The translations under genes were made by a program, and so were the position numbers. Below the pieces are notes generated by a model. That model saw nothing but the letters and a program-made list of their open reading frames with translations. It did no database searches and was not told the DNA's origin. Source: Diadema setosum (Eukaryota > Echinodermata > Echinoidea > Diadematoida > Diadematidae). Taken from it: a stretch of DNA of 64,000 bases. Below are positions 9,413-22,109 of the stretch, piece by piece. Positions within the stretch are counted from its first letter, which is position 1; each line of letters begins with the position of its first letter. The stretch lies in contig CM067066.1 in the NCBI GenBank assembly GCA_033980235.1, forward strand, positions 35,590,409-35,654,408, in the 5' to 3' direction.

Positions 9413-12400
9413 GTTGTGTGTGATTACGATATGCAAAAAATGGAGTTTTTATCACAAAAGACTGTTTTCCTACTTATTACTATATCAAATCAGCACTAGA
9501 GAACGTTTCATTTTCTACAATGAGCTGTGTCAGTCAAGACTTCACAAGTGTATGATATGAAAGACTATGTATGTAGAGACAAATTTTTGAAAGTGTAAAG
9601 AAATGTAAGTTGAAATATGATTATATTTCTCTCTGATGAATATGAGTGAACATGCTGTTTAGTAGAAACATAATCGTCATGTTTCAAATAGATTTGTGTC
9701 TGTATTTATTTAAACTTTGAAGTTATTTAATCACTCTGTTTGAAATGTGACTCTGTTACTCTGAATGTATCATGTAAAACTTTAGTTTTGGTGCCATTTA
9801 GATAAAAGATTGGTTTGAGTTGTGAAAAATCTTCAAATGTATGGTGGTACGCTTCTGAGAAGGCTCTTCTGCACAAAGGTGATATATTCCTGTAGACATT
9901 TATATTTTGTGATAGGAGTAGAGCCTTTGTAAATTAATGTTTGAAATGGATAAATTCAAATTTGGTCTCATAGGAAAGATGGTGTTAACATAGATGTCTC
10001 TGCACTGTAAAAAGAAAAATCTTAAACTGTTGGCATGTTTTATCAAATGTAGTGATTAATATACATTGACAAGGTATGAATATATTGCCTGTTTGTAACA
10101 TATGTAACCATGGAAAACAATTTGCATGTGTGTGTGTGTGTGCATATATGTGTATTTAACATCTATTCACTGTCTAATGTCAAAGAATGAACACAGAAAA
10201 AAAAATGCATTTGAATTGATTTGATTTTGTTGGTGTTTTGCTTCTAAGAGCAAGTTGTGCTTTCAAGAAATTTTCATAGAAGCAGGGCAATTAGTAGAGT
10301 ATTATTCAGTGTTGTTTTTCTTTTATTTTCTTTACTTCTTTTTCTCAAAGCTGCCATGTGGGTTTGAGAATGAAGATTCATTAAATTCAGATTGTATGGT
10401 CATCAGTGATCTCTTATCCGATATCCATAATGGAGACATCGAGTAGTGAAAACAATACAATAAAACAATTTCTTATTGTTCTGTAGCAAGTTATTCTGAT
10501 GGCTAATGTGATTGCATTATCACAGTATTGTGGATATCACCTCTGTTGTAGCATATGCCAATTCTACTTCACACACAGCAAAAACAAGTAACTGTACAAT
10601 ATTTTTGTTTCAAAAAATCTTTTAGCTATTGTGAAGCCAGAACATTCCCTTAAAAATATATATATATGAATGATTCAGAGGCATATGACGTATGATACTT
10701 CGCAAAGAAAACAGCCTAAAACACCAGTTTGTCACAAGATTTTCATGTTTATTTGTTTTTTCCTTTTGGTGCTTCCCGGCTGTTGAAATAGCGGTAACAG
10801 TAAGATATCTTGAAAAGGATAACAACTATTATTCAATCATAGTGTCCACAAGGCATAGTAGCAGTCTTGGGCAGCTTCTAGATCCCCTTTGAGTTTTAGC
10901 TGCCTGCATAGAAGGCTGTCTATGAGCTTGTCTGACACATTTGCCATGGCTTAGTTGATGGGAGTTATTTGGTGTATATACAGATGGTTGCTAGGCAACA
11001 ACGAGTGCTAGGTGGACTACAAGTGAGAAAGATACGGATGTGCCTTGGAGTGGTTGCAGAGAATCGGTGCTTGTTCTCGCATTGGGTCGGCAGAGTTTTG
11101 GTGTGTGATTGTGCATTGTAGGACCTACGGGAAAATTGTCTTGGATACTGCTGGTCAGATGGTCTAGTATAGAGGTGCAAAGGATGAGATTTATATTGCA
11201 TATAATATCAAACCGCAGTTTGCCGGCTATGGCACAGGTAGCATGAATAACTGAAATGCTGTGTTTTACACTGTACACACAGTGAGTGCATAAACTGTAG
11301 TGTTCGCTGAAAGGATGACAATAGTTACATACATGTACTCACATTGGTAAGCAGTACACAGGGATATCACTGCTGCATTACCAAACCTTCCAGAATATGT
11401 ATTATAATTTTTTTAGTAGCAGTATTTTTTCAAATCATTATTGTTATATGACTGTGTAGCAACCAGCATTATCTGACAGCTGGGTATTGGAAATGGCAGA
11501 AGTTGAGCTTTATAATTGAAGTTATCAGCATTATAAACTGCTGCAACTGGAAGAACCATCAAAGACAATCATAATAATATACTATTGATAAGGCCTGTGT
11601 GAATGAGGGCAACAAATTCTTAATGTTCTGAGGAAGAGCTGCATTTTGATGACTTAACAATGCAGCATACCCGTGGGTCTTTTTTGTGAGCTGTCGGAAT
11701 ACTTATAAGCAGCCTCCAGGGTTGCGATTCTTTGCTTTTGTTGTGGGTTTGGGGGGGGGGGGGGGGGGGGGAGGGGGAGGGGTGTTTTGTGTCTCCTACG
11801 ATTCATTGACTATGTATTGCATCTCTGAGAGAATTGCATGGAAAGTTAGGCCATGGGATGTTGACAGAGTGTCATAGGTGATGTTATTACAATAAATGTG
11901 TATTTTATACTCCTCTGGATTCTAACGGCAGAAAACCACCTTTAGTCGCTGTCCAGTCTGTATGTGACCGGTGATTTAAAGCTGGAAACTAAAGCTGTCG
12001 TGCTGGCGACATTTATGCCTGCTTGGAGTGACTTTCTGTTACAGGAATCAACTACAACCAATGACTAACAAGAATAGGGTCAAATTAGTATCCTCACCAT
12101 CTTAATTTTCCAGTTTATGTCCTTCTTCTTTTTTCTTCTTCTTTTTATTTATTTCAATCATGTTGGACAGCACTACTGATGTATACCAAAGCAGAAGTTA
12201 TTTCCAACAATTAAAAAAAAAGAGTAAAGAAAAATGCAGCGCACATAAACCATGCCTAATGCAAAAGTGAACACTACAAACTAAAAATTTATTTTCAAAC
12301 ACCCGTACATTGTATCTATATATCACATAGAATAATCTGTAATGTTCATTCGTATAGGTGATGGATTTAGGAGTTTATTAATCACAGTATTTTTTATTAC

Positions 12401-13373
12401 AGAATGTTGATTAGCTGTTAATTTATTTTGTTTTTACTGTCATTCATAAGTATTAATGCTTTTTCTATTAAAGTTTGAAGTGATTATTGTTACCTAGTGT
12501 CCAATCAGATATTTTGTACAATGTCTAGCATTTATAAGTCTTGTGATACTTTTAATTACCTTTATGTGATGTTACAGAAATTGTCACTTGTGCTACTATC
12601 AATGACCTGTAGAAAATTGTGTGATTTCCAATGCAATGTGTAACTAGAACCACAAGAGTTAGGAAGGAAAGGTTTATTCATGTGTTCTTTTTCTTGGGTC
12701 GATCGGCCAGATGTCGTTTCCACAATTACTGCACATTATGGGAAGGGAGATGGGTGTATATATAACATTTAACATACAATGCAGAAACAAACTGGGGAGG
12801 CTTGTGTTTGTATGATACTAAAAGAAAGCAGATAGAAAATGATTGACATAATATGTGGTGGAAGAAAAGTTGGGGGATATCTGTTTTCAAAAGCCAAAAC
12901 AGTCTTTTAATTTGACAAGAAGAAGGAAAGTTAAAAGTTCTTTATTCCTATTTCAGGGTATGACAGCTTCATACCGATTCTGCACACCCATGGTATTTTC
13001 ACAAAGTCTGATATATGCCCAAAATTTGTGAGAGATGTCTTGTATTTTCAGCATAAAGAGTCGCAATATGTGGACGGAGGGGATGTAGAAAGGGCAAGAG
13101 TGTATTCAGACTTCAAAAGTGATGGTGTCACCCTTTCTACTGGACAACAGTTTTCCATGTGTACATGAAATCCTTCCAGGAGGTTTGGATGTTCTGTGAA
13201 ACCTAAGCTGGATCTCCCTGTTTGCCATTTTTGTCCACCAGAGTACTGTGACATAGTGGCAAGGGTTTATGGACTCATTAAGGACGAAATCTGGGGTTCA
13301 GATGTGCATGGTTTGTGTACAGTGATGGGCAAAACAATTTGCCGTGACATTCTTTTCAAGACTTGTGATTTTT
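9413..13373. other. Non-coding region, possibly distal ataxin-1 3' UTR
   Basis: No recognisable exon. It contains a short (TG)n stretch near 10127-10142, Pumilio-like TGTATATA at 10973 and 12755, an X-box-like GTTGCTAGGCAAC at 10987, a long G-run at about 11750-11782, and an AATAAA at 11891 without a strong GT-rich follower. Composition resembles the preceding putative UTR. Confidence 0.4.
10987..10999. promoter_or_regulatory. X-box-like motif GTTGCTAGGCAAC
   Basis: Its reverse complement GTTGCCTAGCAAC is the classical imperfect palindrome bound by RFX factors. No associated promoter is visible. Confidence 0.3.
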
Positions 13374-14790
13374 AAGGCCGTGTCACACCAGCCTTGCGTG
13401 CGACTTCCGAAGAACATTTTTGCTATCCGGAGGTCCCCACAGATGACCCGCACATGACAGTACCTAGCATGTATCTCAAAAGTAGTTACCCGGAGGTGCG
13501 CACGCTGGCTCTATTTACCCGCTACCAAAAAAAGGCCCTGTCACACCAGCTAAGCGGGCTTATTGCGTATGGGGATTTTTCAGCACGCAGAATAATTTGT
13601 GCGGCCGGACAAGGTTTAGGGCGAGTTTGGCGTGGGTATTACATGATAAACGCGTGATACCTAAGTCCTTCTTGCGTGTATTCCGTTGAATTGCATGTTA
13701 GGCGCGTGGGTGTCACGTGATAGCTTCGTGATAGCTTCTTTTATGTCAGTTACGGGCGACATACGGGCTCTGCGAAGTACCTGCGCCACAACTGCGTGTT
13801 ATCTGCGTACTAGTCGCCTGCGAGGTGAGTGCTAGCCTGAACAATAGGATGGTTCGAGTGGATGGGCAAACAATCATTTGTCAACTAGCTTTCAAGAAGT
13901 GAAGATAACCCGTAGACGGAAAGTGCACAAGGGCAGAGAACGACCAGTGGATGGACAGCCACAAAGCCCGGAAGATTCACATCAAATGCATCAAATTGCT
14001 GCTGAAGTCCATTCGGCGGATGAAGTCCTGTCCGAAAGGGACCAGGTAGTCCTCGACGCCACAGAGGACAGAGGACAAAGAAGAGAATGAACCCACAAAT
14101 GGCACGCACTCCCTTCACATAGGCATAGATCAGCGGGCAACTTACCTACTTCAAGTGGGTCAAATGCCTGTGAATTGCGGCGGCTACGGCCCTCCTACGG
14201 GTGTTCTGCGTGGAACTCTTCGGGCAATCCTCGCGACTCATCCGGAAATAGTTTTGGTCATGCTCAAAACTATGCTGCGGGAAAATTGGACTAGCGTGCG
14301 CACCTTCGGGCAACCAAGGACGAGATACGTGCTAGGTACTGTCAAGTTCGGGCCAACTGCGGAGAGCTCCGGGTGGCAAATTTGTTTCCCCGCAAGTCAA
14401 GCCGCAAAACTTCCCCAGATACGGTATGACAAGGCCTTGAGCATGCTCAAAACTTGTTCCGGAAGAGTCACGGGAGTTGCCCGTAGAGGTACGCGCAGAA
14501 CACAAGTAGGAAACCCTTACCGGTAGCACCTCACAGGCAACTCCAAAGCAGGTACTTCGCAATTCCCGTAAGTCGCTCGTAACAGAAAATGGATCTGTTT
14601 CAAAGCTCTCACGCGAGTCACACGGAACGCACGCAAGTAGAAGCTAAGTAGCACGCGTCTAGTAAGTAAGAAACAAGTGCGAAAATTGCAAACATTCTTG
14701 TCCGCCCGCGGAAAATCTTCTACGTGCTTTAAACTACCTCCTCGCCACAAGCCCGCGTAGCTTGCCCGGACAGGTGTGACACCGCCTTTA
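13374..14790. mobile_element. GC-rich foldback transposable element with AAGGC-GTGTCACACC termini
   Basis: The right end, reverse-complemented, begins AAGGCGGTGTCACACC and continues into AGCTACGCGGGC-like sequence. It pairs best with an internal copy at 13532 (AAGGCCCTGTCACACCAGC), while a second, outer copy begins at 13374 (AAGGCCGTGTCACACCAGC). The core is therefore about 13532-14790 with an extra solo terminus on the left. A further inverted pair lies inside (about 14200-14280 against 14430-14510, sharing GAGCATG, TCCGGA and GCAGAACAC words). GC and CpG content exceed the flanks. TTA next to both outer ends would fit the 3-bp TWA duplication of PIF/Harbinger elements, but no transposase is recognisable; the small ORFs inside (for example 13878-14090) match nothing I know. 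Probably a non-autonomous element. Confidence 0.7.
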
Positions 14791-17700
14791 GAAGGTTACT
14801 GGGCAATGGTCAGATGGACGTGCATGGGGTATCAGGACAGGGTATGAAACACTTGGGTTTGTAGTTTCACCACCACCAGTGCTCTGTCCTAGGCTCACTG
14901 GGATAGGCGGGGCCTACAAGGGGGGGGGGGGGTAAGATGGTAAGGTTTTAAACCACAACTGGTGCCCCATGGGTCTCACAGTCATCACTAATGCTCTGTT
15001 CTTGACTTGTCTGAAGTAATGGGGTGCATTGTAGAAATGTAAGATAATGGGGGAGGGGTTAGTGCAACTCACTTTTTTTTTTTTTTTTGCTTATTTCTAA
15101 ATAAAGGGTGTATCAGAGTGGGTAGAAAGGTGGGGCTCACATATACCACCACTGATGCTGTGTGCCCTAGGATTCTCATGAAGAGCTGGGGTTTGTTGGA
15201 GGGATGTGTAATGCTAAAGGGTTACCACTGGTAATTATTACTATGTCTGGGGCTGTAGTGGAAGAAGCAGGGTGCATCGTGATATGGATGCAAAATGCAT
15301 GGGTTCATACTGCTTCCTGTGAAGGGGTGATGTGAAAAAGGGTTACAACGATTCCTTTTTCACTACCGAGAAAATGCTTCCACTGTCGATATGTGCCATT
15401 TTTGAGACTCGGATGTGCTGCAGTTTGATCAAAATACTTGTCTTACAAGAAATGTGTACCTCTTGAAGAAAATAGAAAAAACATGACTGAGTATGTTTTT
15501 TTTTTTTTTGGTGATTGATGAATTGTAGTGTCTGTAAGGATAACCTGTTTGGATGGATATTTGTCTAAAGGTTACAGCAGAAGTTTGCTGTTGTTGTTGT
15601 GGAGAATAGTTTGCTGAAAACTTTGTGCTTTGTGTTTCAGGAATTTCTGTACAACATTAGCTCTTTTGAAACATATGATTGATGTCTTTTGAAGAATGTG
15701 TAGAGTCTTTGCACAGGGTTCTGTTTCATTTTGATTCATGCTTTATTTGTCTCATTTTTTTCTAGGGAAGGGGGGTGTTGGGCATGGATTGTCTTCAGAT
15801 TGAAAGCTTTGTAGTGAAGTTTGTTCATGTCTGTCTGTCTGCCTTATTGTTCTGGAGAAATATCATTAAGTGGAAGGTCAGATGTATTAATATCTTGCCC
15901 ATTAACAACAGCAACAAGATTTCATAAGAAACAAAACAACAATACAGTGAACATGTGACTAGATTAGAGGGAGGTCAGTATCACAGTACCTGAATCATAT
16001 CCTATATAAGGTTAAGTTTTTGATGCACATCGTGGTACTGTAGGGGCAAAGGTAATTGTGCCTGTTTCAGTGATTGCGACGTTAAACTGAAAAAATCATA
16101 GATTGCACGACAGTTAAAGTTTAATCATATGCAAAATCAGTGTATGGAGATGTGTAATCCACCGTGACAAAAATCTGTCAGTGCAGTGCATGTATTTGAC
16201 ATTCTTTTCTGCAGCATTGATCAAGTCTTTGTTTGACATGGAAAGCACATCTCAAGGGGGGGGGGGGGGGGTGAAGTCTGCTGTATCTGACCTTTAAGAA
16301 CTAATCTACTCTTGCAAGAGAAAACCAGTCTGTTTTGCGCCCTCACATTGTGTATCTTTGGACACATGTGCCTCCTATGTTGCAAGATAATGTGGGAGAG
16401 TTCATGCTGGCGTTGCTAAGGCAATGCACAGCTTCTCATATGAACATTGCCGCAACGTGATCATCAGTATTGGATGTACCAAGTCTGATGCTATTTCATT
16501 TTTCTTTGTTTCTGCGTATTCAAGAGTATGAAAACAGTAATGATAGGTCTCATATTAAGATCTTAGATATTACTCCTAATAACTATTCAACAAAAGGATT
16601 CTCACCTTTCAGTTTAGAAATAGGCTGAAAATATCGGAAGTATTTTTGAGTTCAAGTGGGTCTGATTGGTGTGATAAAAGTCCAGGAATTTTTTTTCTAC
16701 AGTGTAAATAATCAGCTTAGTTTTCTTTCTTTTTTTTTTTGGGGGGGGGGGGGAGGGGGAATGGATAGGGTTGGAAAAAGAAAAGATTATCATGTTTTTG
16801 TGCTCTACAGTGAATAATATTCAATTAGTCTGTTTGTTTTATTTATTTATTTATTTATTTTTTTTTTTTTTTGGGGGGGGACGGGTGGATAGGGTTAGGG
16901 AAATGAAAAGGCTTTGTAATGCTAAGACTATTTTACAGATGTCACATTTCTGGTCACTTTTCTTGTTTGTGAAGTTGTCTGTCAATGGAAATTTGTGATT
17001 TCTTCAGACATTTTCGTACGATTAGCTCTGCAAATTTTTGTAAGGAATTGATACAGTCACATGTGAGCACCAAGACTGAATAGATAAACCCCATCTGATC
17101 TATGTCACAGTTTGGTGTCATTTTATTGTAGCGCCATCTCTTGTCAAGATGTGGCAAGGTATAAAATCAGAATGATAGCTTGAGCCACCCACAGGTATTA
17201 GTTCAATGACTGTGATGTTATGTTCAAAAGTTGCCTGGTGTGCTTCTCTAGTCTTGTGTATATTAGAAATGATCATAACAATTACAAGTACATATGTAAA
17301 ACAAAAGGGAAACTATTTCTCATTTCAGGCTTTGGTGTACGTTGGGTACAAAATTTGATAGAATTCCAACCATTTTGCATTGGCAGGAATAGGGAGTTAG
17401 ACAAACAGTCCCTTGAGAAGGAGTCATTGGTGCATACCATATTAATGTTTGACCTGTACGGGCTGTTTTGTTATCAAACTAAATACATTGATGGGAAGTC
17501 ATGCATTGCAAATACCATCTTTTGTGAGACAACAGCAAGAGTATGAAGGACCAGTGTTGTATTATGTTCATTGTCTCCAGTAGGCCAAAACTCTTTGAAT
17601 ATCTAATGTACTCTTCTGAAATCCTGCAGCAAAACAATCTCGGAATCAAATCTTGGCAACTGAAGGGTGTGCTCAGACCCTGAAATGAATGTTGACATAC

Positions 17701-20411
17701 TCATCTATTGGATAACTTTGTGCTATTTGGCAAACCAGCTGCATTATACTTGTGGCATTTTTAATTTTTTTTTTTGTTGTTGTTCTTAGAATACATCTGA
17801 TGAGTGGCATGACAGAATACAGTAATGTATTTTCCAGATAACAGCTAATGTATGTCCTTGGTCAGTTGTGGAATGGTGTAGTCCAAAGATGTGTTTCTTT
17901 GCATTGTGATTGGGCCCACCACACAACATTTCATGTACTAATTGTGCTGATATGTTCTTCAGCAAATTTAATATTCTTGAATCAGGGTGGTTCTCTTTTT
18001 TTTTTCCCCCATTCTTGTAGAAGAAATTGTTTGTGAGATAGATTTCTTGCTACGGATTTGGTTTCATGGAAATCGAAATTGAGATTGATGTTTCTGCAAG
18101 ATGTCAGGTGGTATTCCGGACTTGATGAAAATCATTGTGACTTTTTTGTCGTTTTTGGGAGCGTTTGATTTGTTTTTCTACCAGGTTTGTCTGTATCACT
18201 TTGGTTTATCTTTGTAGCATTGCAATGAGAAGAGCAGAGTAAAGAAGGGAGATGGCCAAAAAAAAAAAAAAAAAATTATTACGAATGCTGTGAATATGGA
18301 TCTTCCATATTGCTGCGGCATGCTTTAGTCATGAGAAATGAGATAGCATGTAAAAGTGAGAAGTTGAACATTTCTTCTGTCTGGTAACCACCAAGAGATA
18401 CTGAGACCTACTGATGTCTTGGTGTATTTTTTTTTTATTTTGTTTGTTTTTGTTTATTTGAATTGTTGAGAACTAAAAAAGGGCTGAATTCTGACAAGTT
18501 CATCACGGATGATATCCTTTTTGGTTTTTAACAAGCTCTATGTGCCATGGCAACTAACTTGTGACCCAACAGGGAGATGAAAAATGTGGAGAGGGACAGA
18601 TGAATAATGAGAGATAGAGAGATAGAGGGAGAGAGAGAGAGCAGGTGAGGGAGAGAAATTGTGTGATATAAACAGGGCAAGTGAGAGACACAACATGCAG
18701 AAAACTACCTGTAATTAGGAGTAAAAAGGGAATTGCATATTTTTGGCCAATATTTGGCCAGAGATGACCAGGTGATGATTATAATGTATGTATGATCAAG
18801 TGACTTACGAATTTTGGAAAGGCAGCGGTTATTTCTATGAGGATTTGCTACAATTTCCACATTTTTACTGGGAAGAAAATGATGATGATACGGCAGTGGT
18901 GTGATGAACTTGCAAATGCATTGTGTGTCACTTAATATCAATCACCAATGAAGATATCAATGTAATCTTGGTATGATGTGGCAATAGGTACGATTTGATA
19001 TGTACGTTTTTGGTTGTTGTTGTTTTTTTATTTTGAAAGCAAAGCTGTTGTATTTTGTAAATATTCAAATTGCTGACATACTACTATTCAAAGTTTTCTT
19101 CTAAATCTGAGTGATACGCAATTTTGTCATATCTGCATTGCAGAAGCTCAACATTTGTTGCATGGAAAGTATTGATTACTTTGTAGGGTTTTTTTTTCCA
19201 TTCACCAGATATCAGGAATCACCCATATGCGAGTTTTATTTTGACAAATGTGTATTTTAGGGCTAACTGTGCTAAAGTCTTTGAGCTTTCTTAGAATCTG
19301 CTGAGATACTACTTGTTGTGGACAGAATACATTTTACTTTGAATTTTTGTGACACTTAGTGTATTTAGAATAAAACGCAACGGCCAATCTTTAAGCAACT
19401 GGGTATAATTCTGCAAAGGATTTCTTTCTCTTGTTTGAGATCTGTTACACTTTGTGAGTGTCTTTGTTTTTGTTTTGTTTTTTTAATTTGTAATGCATCA
19501 TGGAGCTTGGTTGCATTCCTTTTTGCCAAATGCTGATGTCTGCTTTTGAAAGTATTTTATATGTGTTTGATAATGGCATTTGACTTGTTTAAGCAGATTT
19601 GTATCAGTAGTATAACTTTGCAAGTCCTATCTCATAACAGATTATGTATTATGGGAATGTTTCAAAGTCAAGGAGCCCTTTATAATTTATTGTAAATGAC
19701 TTCTTTTTTTTGGAGAAAATATATCTTTTAAACAAAGAATAAGAGCATGCCTCCAGAGGAAAGATGGCTCTGATATTTTATTGTGGATGTTTCAGTTAAA
19801 GATGAAGTTCAAAACTGAATCAAACTATTTAAAAAACAATATACAGTATATATATATATAGATATATAAGAAGACCAGAACTTGTGAAGAAACACAAGTG
19901 AAGTGAACTTGTTTGAAGTAAGTTTAGTTCACAACTGAGAGTGGATGTAACAGCTGACATTCGAGATCAATCAAATTATTGCTTGCAATTTCTGTTACAT
20001 CTGTCATTCGTTTCTTTCCTAGCCATTGCCGTGAAGAGGACAGGCCATGTATGCATGTCTGGGATTCGCAGTTTTCGCGCATCGATAGACTTTTAGTCTT
20101 GTCTTTTTTTTTATTATTTCTTCATTGACTGTTCTGATAGCAGATTTACCTGTGAGTGTACAATTTGAATATAAAACTACTTCCTGGTAATGAATTGCGT
20201 GCATACCTCTTTATCAAATATTGACTGCAAGTTTACCTATTCATTAAATGTGAATATATCATAGGAGATATAATATACAAAGATTTGGTGGTCTGTGTCC
20301 TTTTTTCATATGTCTCTGCCTTTGTATGAATGTCATTTCACACATCCATTTTCACTGTAACATTGTAAACTTCCCTTTGTTTATTGCAATTCAGCATCAG
20401 GCATTGACTGT

Positions 20412-20416
<5 letters not shown>
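14791..20416. other. Non-coding T/G-rich region, possible distal 3' UTR
   Basis: No convincing exon. It contains G-runs at about 14924-14934, 16256-16270 and 16741-16753, many long T-runs, AATAAA words at 15100 and 19369, Pumilio-like TGTAAATA at 16703 and 19056, and a GA-rich patch around 18607-18660. A duplicated T-run/G-run unit at 16725-16905 is listed separately. Confidence 0.4.
16725..16905 (+). repeat. Duplicated T-tract/G-tract unit
   Basis: Two copies about 130 bases apart each consist of a long T-run, a G-run, then GGATAGGGTT and a purine stretch ending AAAAG (16731-16790 and 16855-16905). This suggests local duplication. The GGGTTAGGG word in the second copy is not a telomeric array. 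Confidence 0.5.

Positions 20417-20470
<54 letters not shown>
20417..20470 (+). repeat. (CA)27 microsatellite
   Basis: Fifty-four bases of uninterrupted CA dinucleotide. Confidence 0.95.
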
Positions 20471-20474
<4 letters not shown>

Positions 20475-20722
20475 AATATGTGTGATTATAATGATATGGA
20501 AATACTGTAGCTTAAATCCTTTCACTTCCATAGCATACCAGCAATTTGGTTTATGGCTATAATATAAGCAGATCACTTTACTAAAGATGAGATGTGTGGA
20601 GTGTTAGGGATTGGAAGTGGCGGTCAGATTTTGTGATATAAAACAATTAATGCAGGAACTTTGGAAGTACAACACACTTGAACTGAATATTAATATTATG
20701 GTCAACGTTCATGCATGGTGCC

Positions 20723-20728
20723 AATAAA
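20723..20728 (+). terminator. Candidate distal poly(A) signal AATAAA
   Basis: AATAAA is followed by GGTTGGGGTAAG and further G/T-rich sequence (20747-20775). It lies close to where the + strand T/G bias fades. It could end a very long ataxin-1 3' UTR isoform, or be incidental. Confidence 0.3.
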
Positions 20729-21056
20729 GTGACAGAATAATTGACTGGTTGGGGTAAGAGGTCAAAGGTTGGAGAAAATTTATTGAATGTCAGATTTTAC
20801 AAATTATTGACAAAATATTCAACACTGTGTGACTGAGCATTTTCGAGAGGGAAGCTGATAGCAGGGCATGGCAAAATATGATGAAGTTCGGATCAAGATG
20901 ATGTTTTGAGATATCATTTACTACATGTAGGGATGAATCCTTTTCCTTGCTATGGTTTAGAAGCAGAAGTAAACTTTTTATTTCCATAGAGAAAGGAACA
21001 GATACATCCTACATGCTTAATGTCTTTACATAATGGTTACAAACCTATTGCTTATG

Positions 21057-21305
21057 CAGTGGCGGATTCAGGGGGGGGGGGGGGGTACTCCCCTTTAATT
21101 TTTTCTAAGATAAAAGAAATAAAAAAAATTAAAGAGGCCTCTTGCACCCCCCCCCCCCGATTTTTTTTTATACTGTATTAGCAGCGGGAAATTGTGCTGA
21201 AACCGTTTTTTTATCTGCTTGTCACCTGATTAAACCCGGAAGTGGTACCAGAAATATTTTTTGTGCCCCCCCCCCCCCTTTATGGCATTCCTGGATTCGC
21301 CCCTG
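21057..21305. mobile_element. MITE with CAG(T/G)GGCGRATYCAGG inverted ends and TTATG target duplication
   Basis: The left end CAGTGGCGGATTCAGG and the reverse complement of the right end, CAGGGGCGAATCCAGG, match at 13 of 16 positions. G-runs lie inside the left end and C-runs inside the right. TTATG occurs immediately outside both ends (21052-21056 and 21306-21310). The 249-bp element has no coding capacity. The superfamily is uncertain. Confidence 0.8.
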
Positions 21306-21797
21306 TTATGAAACAGTCATTTCAATATCCACCAATAGAGATCACTCATCATCATTCTGGGCAGCTTTTGTAGTCTGAGACGGACTATCAGTGTTGCTTC
21401 AATACCATCGTTTTCCATTGAAATTTGGATCACTGAAGAGTTTGACAAAATCAGAATAGATGAGAGCTCAACGTTTGCCTTGAAATACATGTAGCCATAT
21501 GCACAGTACGTTGCATTACAGTCTCAACTGCACATACACTTCTATCACATGGGGCACTATATTGCTGAACAGCAGCGAAAATCTCACACCTGTAAAAGGA
21601 ATGGAACGGCCCGAGACCCATGACTTTGTCATACCACAGATAATGAGATAAATCGATGAAAAACAAACAAACAAACTAACAATCAAACAGACAAACATAT
21701 AAAGATACACAAGCCTCATAAGAATTAATAGGCTTGACTGAAAAGGTCGAAGCCGTCTATGATCTAGTACAAACACCTCATTATAAGCTGAACACGC

Positions 21798-21821
21798 TTT
21801 TTTTTTTTTTTTTTTTTTTTT
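21798..21821 (+). repeat. T24 homopolymer
   Basis: An uninterrupted T-run; the adjacent A/G-rich sequence gives no clear retroposon 3' end. Confidence 0.9.
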
Positions 21822-22109
21822 GCTCTGAAAAAGGGGGGAGGGGTTAGACGTTCTGCTTCAGATAGAATTAATGTGCTATTTTTGAAGTGGTGTTTCAGCT
21901 CTAACACCCCCTTGCATATTTCAAAACTGAAATGAAACAACTTGGTTTACCTGGATATGAAACGTGAACGACATTCAAATCTTTCGCGTATTTCATGGTC
22001 TCAGTTCTCAGTCCGTGGAGAATCATCTACAGCTGCGAGACCTAAATGGAGTGATGTGAAAAAACGTAAATAGCGCCATCTTGCTATCGAGGCATGACGA
22101 TTTTTTTTT

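Noticed and set aside
13878..14090. Possible transposase fragment inside the GC-rich foldback
   Set aside because: Highly charged 70-codon ORF without any DDE or DNA-binding motif that I can recognise.
16873..16905. Telomere-like GGGTTAGGG
   Set aside because: Only one or two units beside a G-run; not an array.
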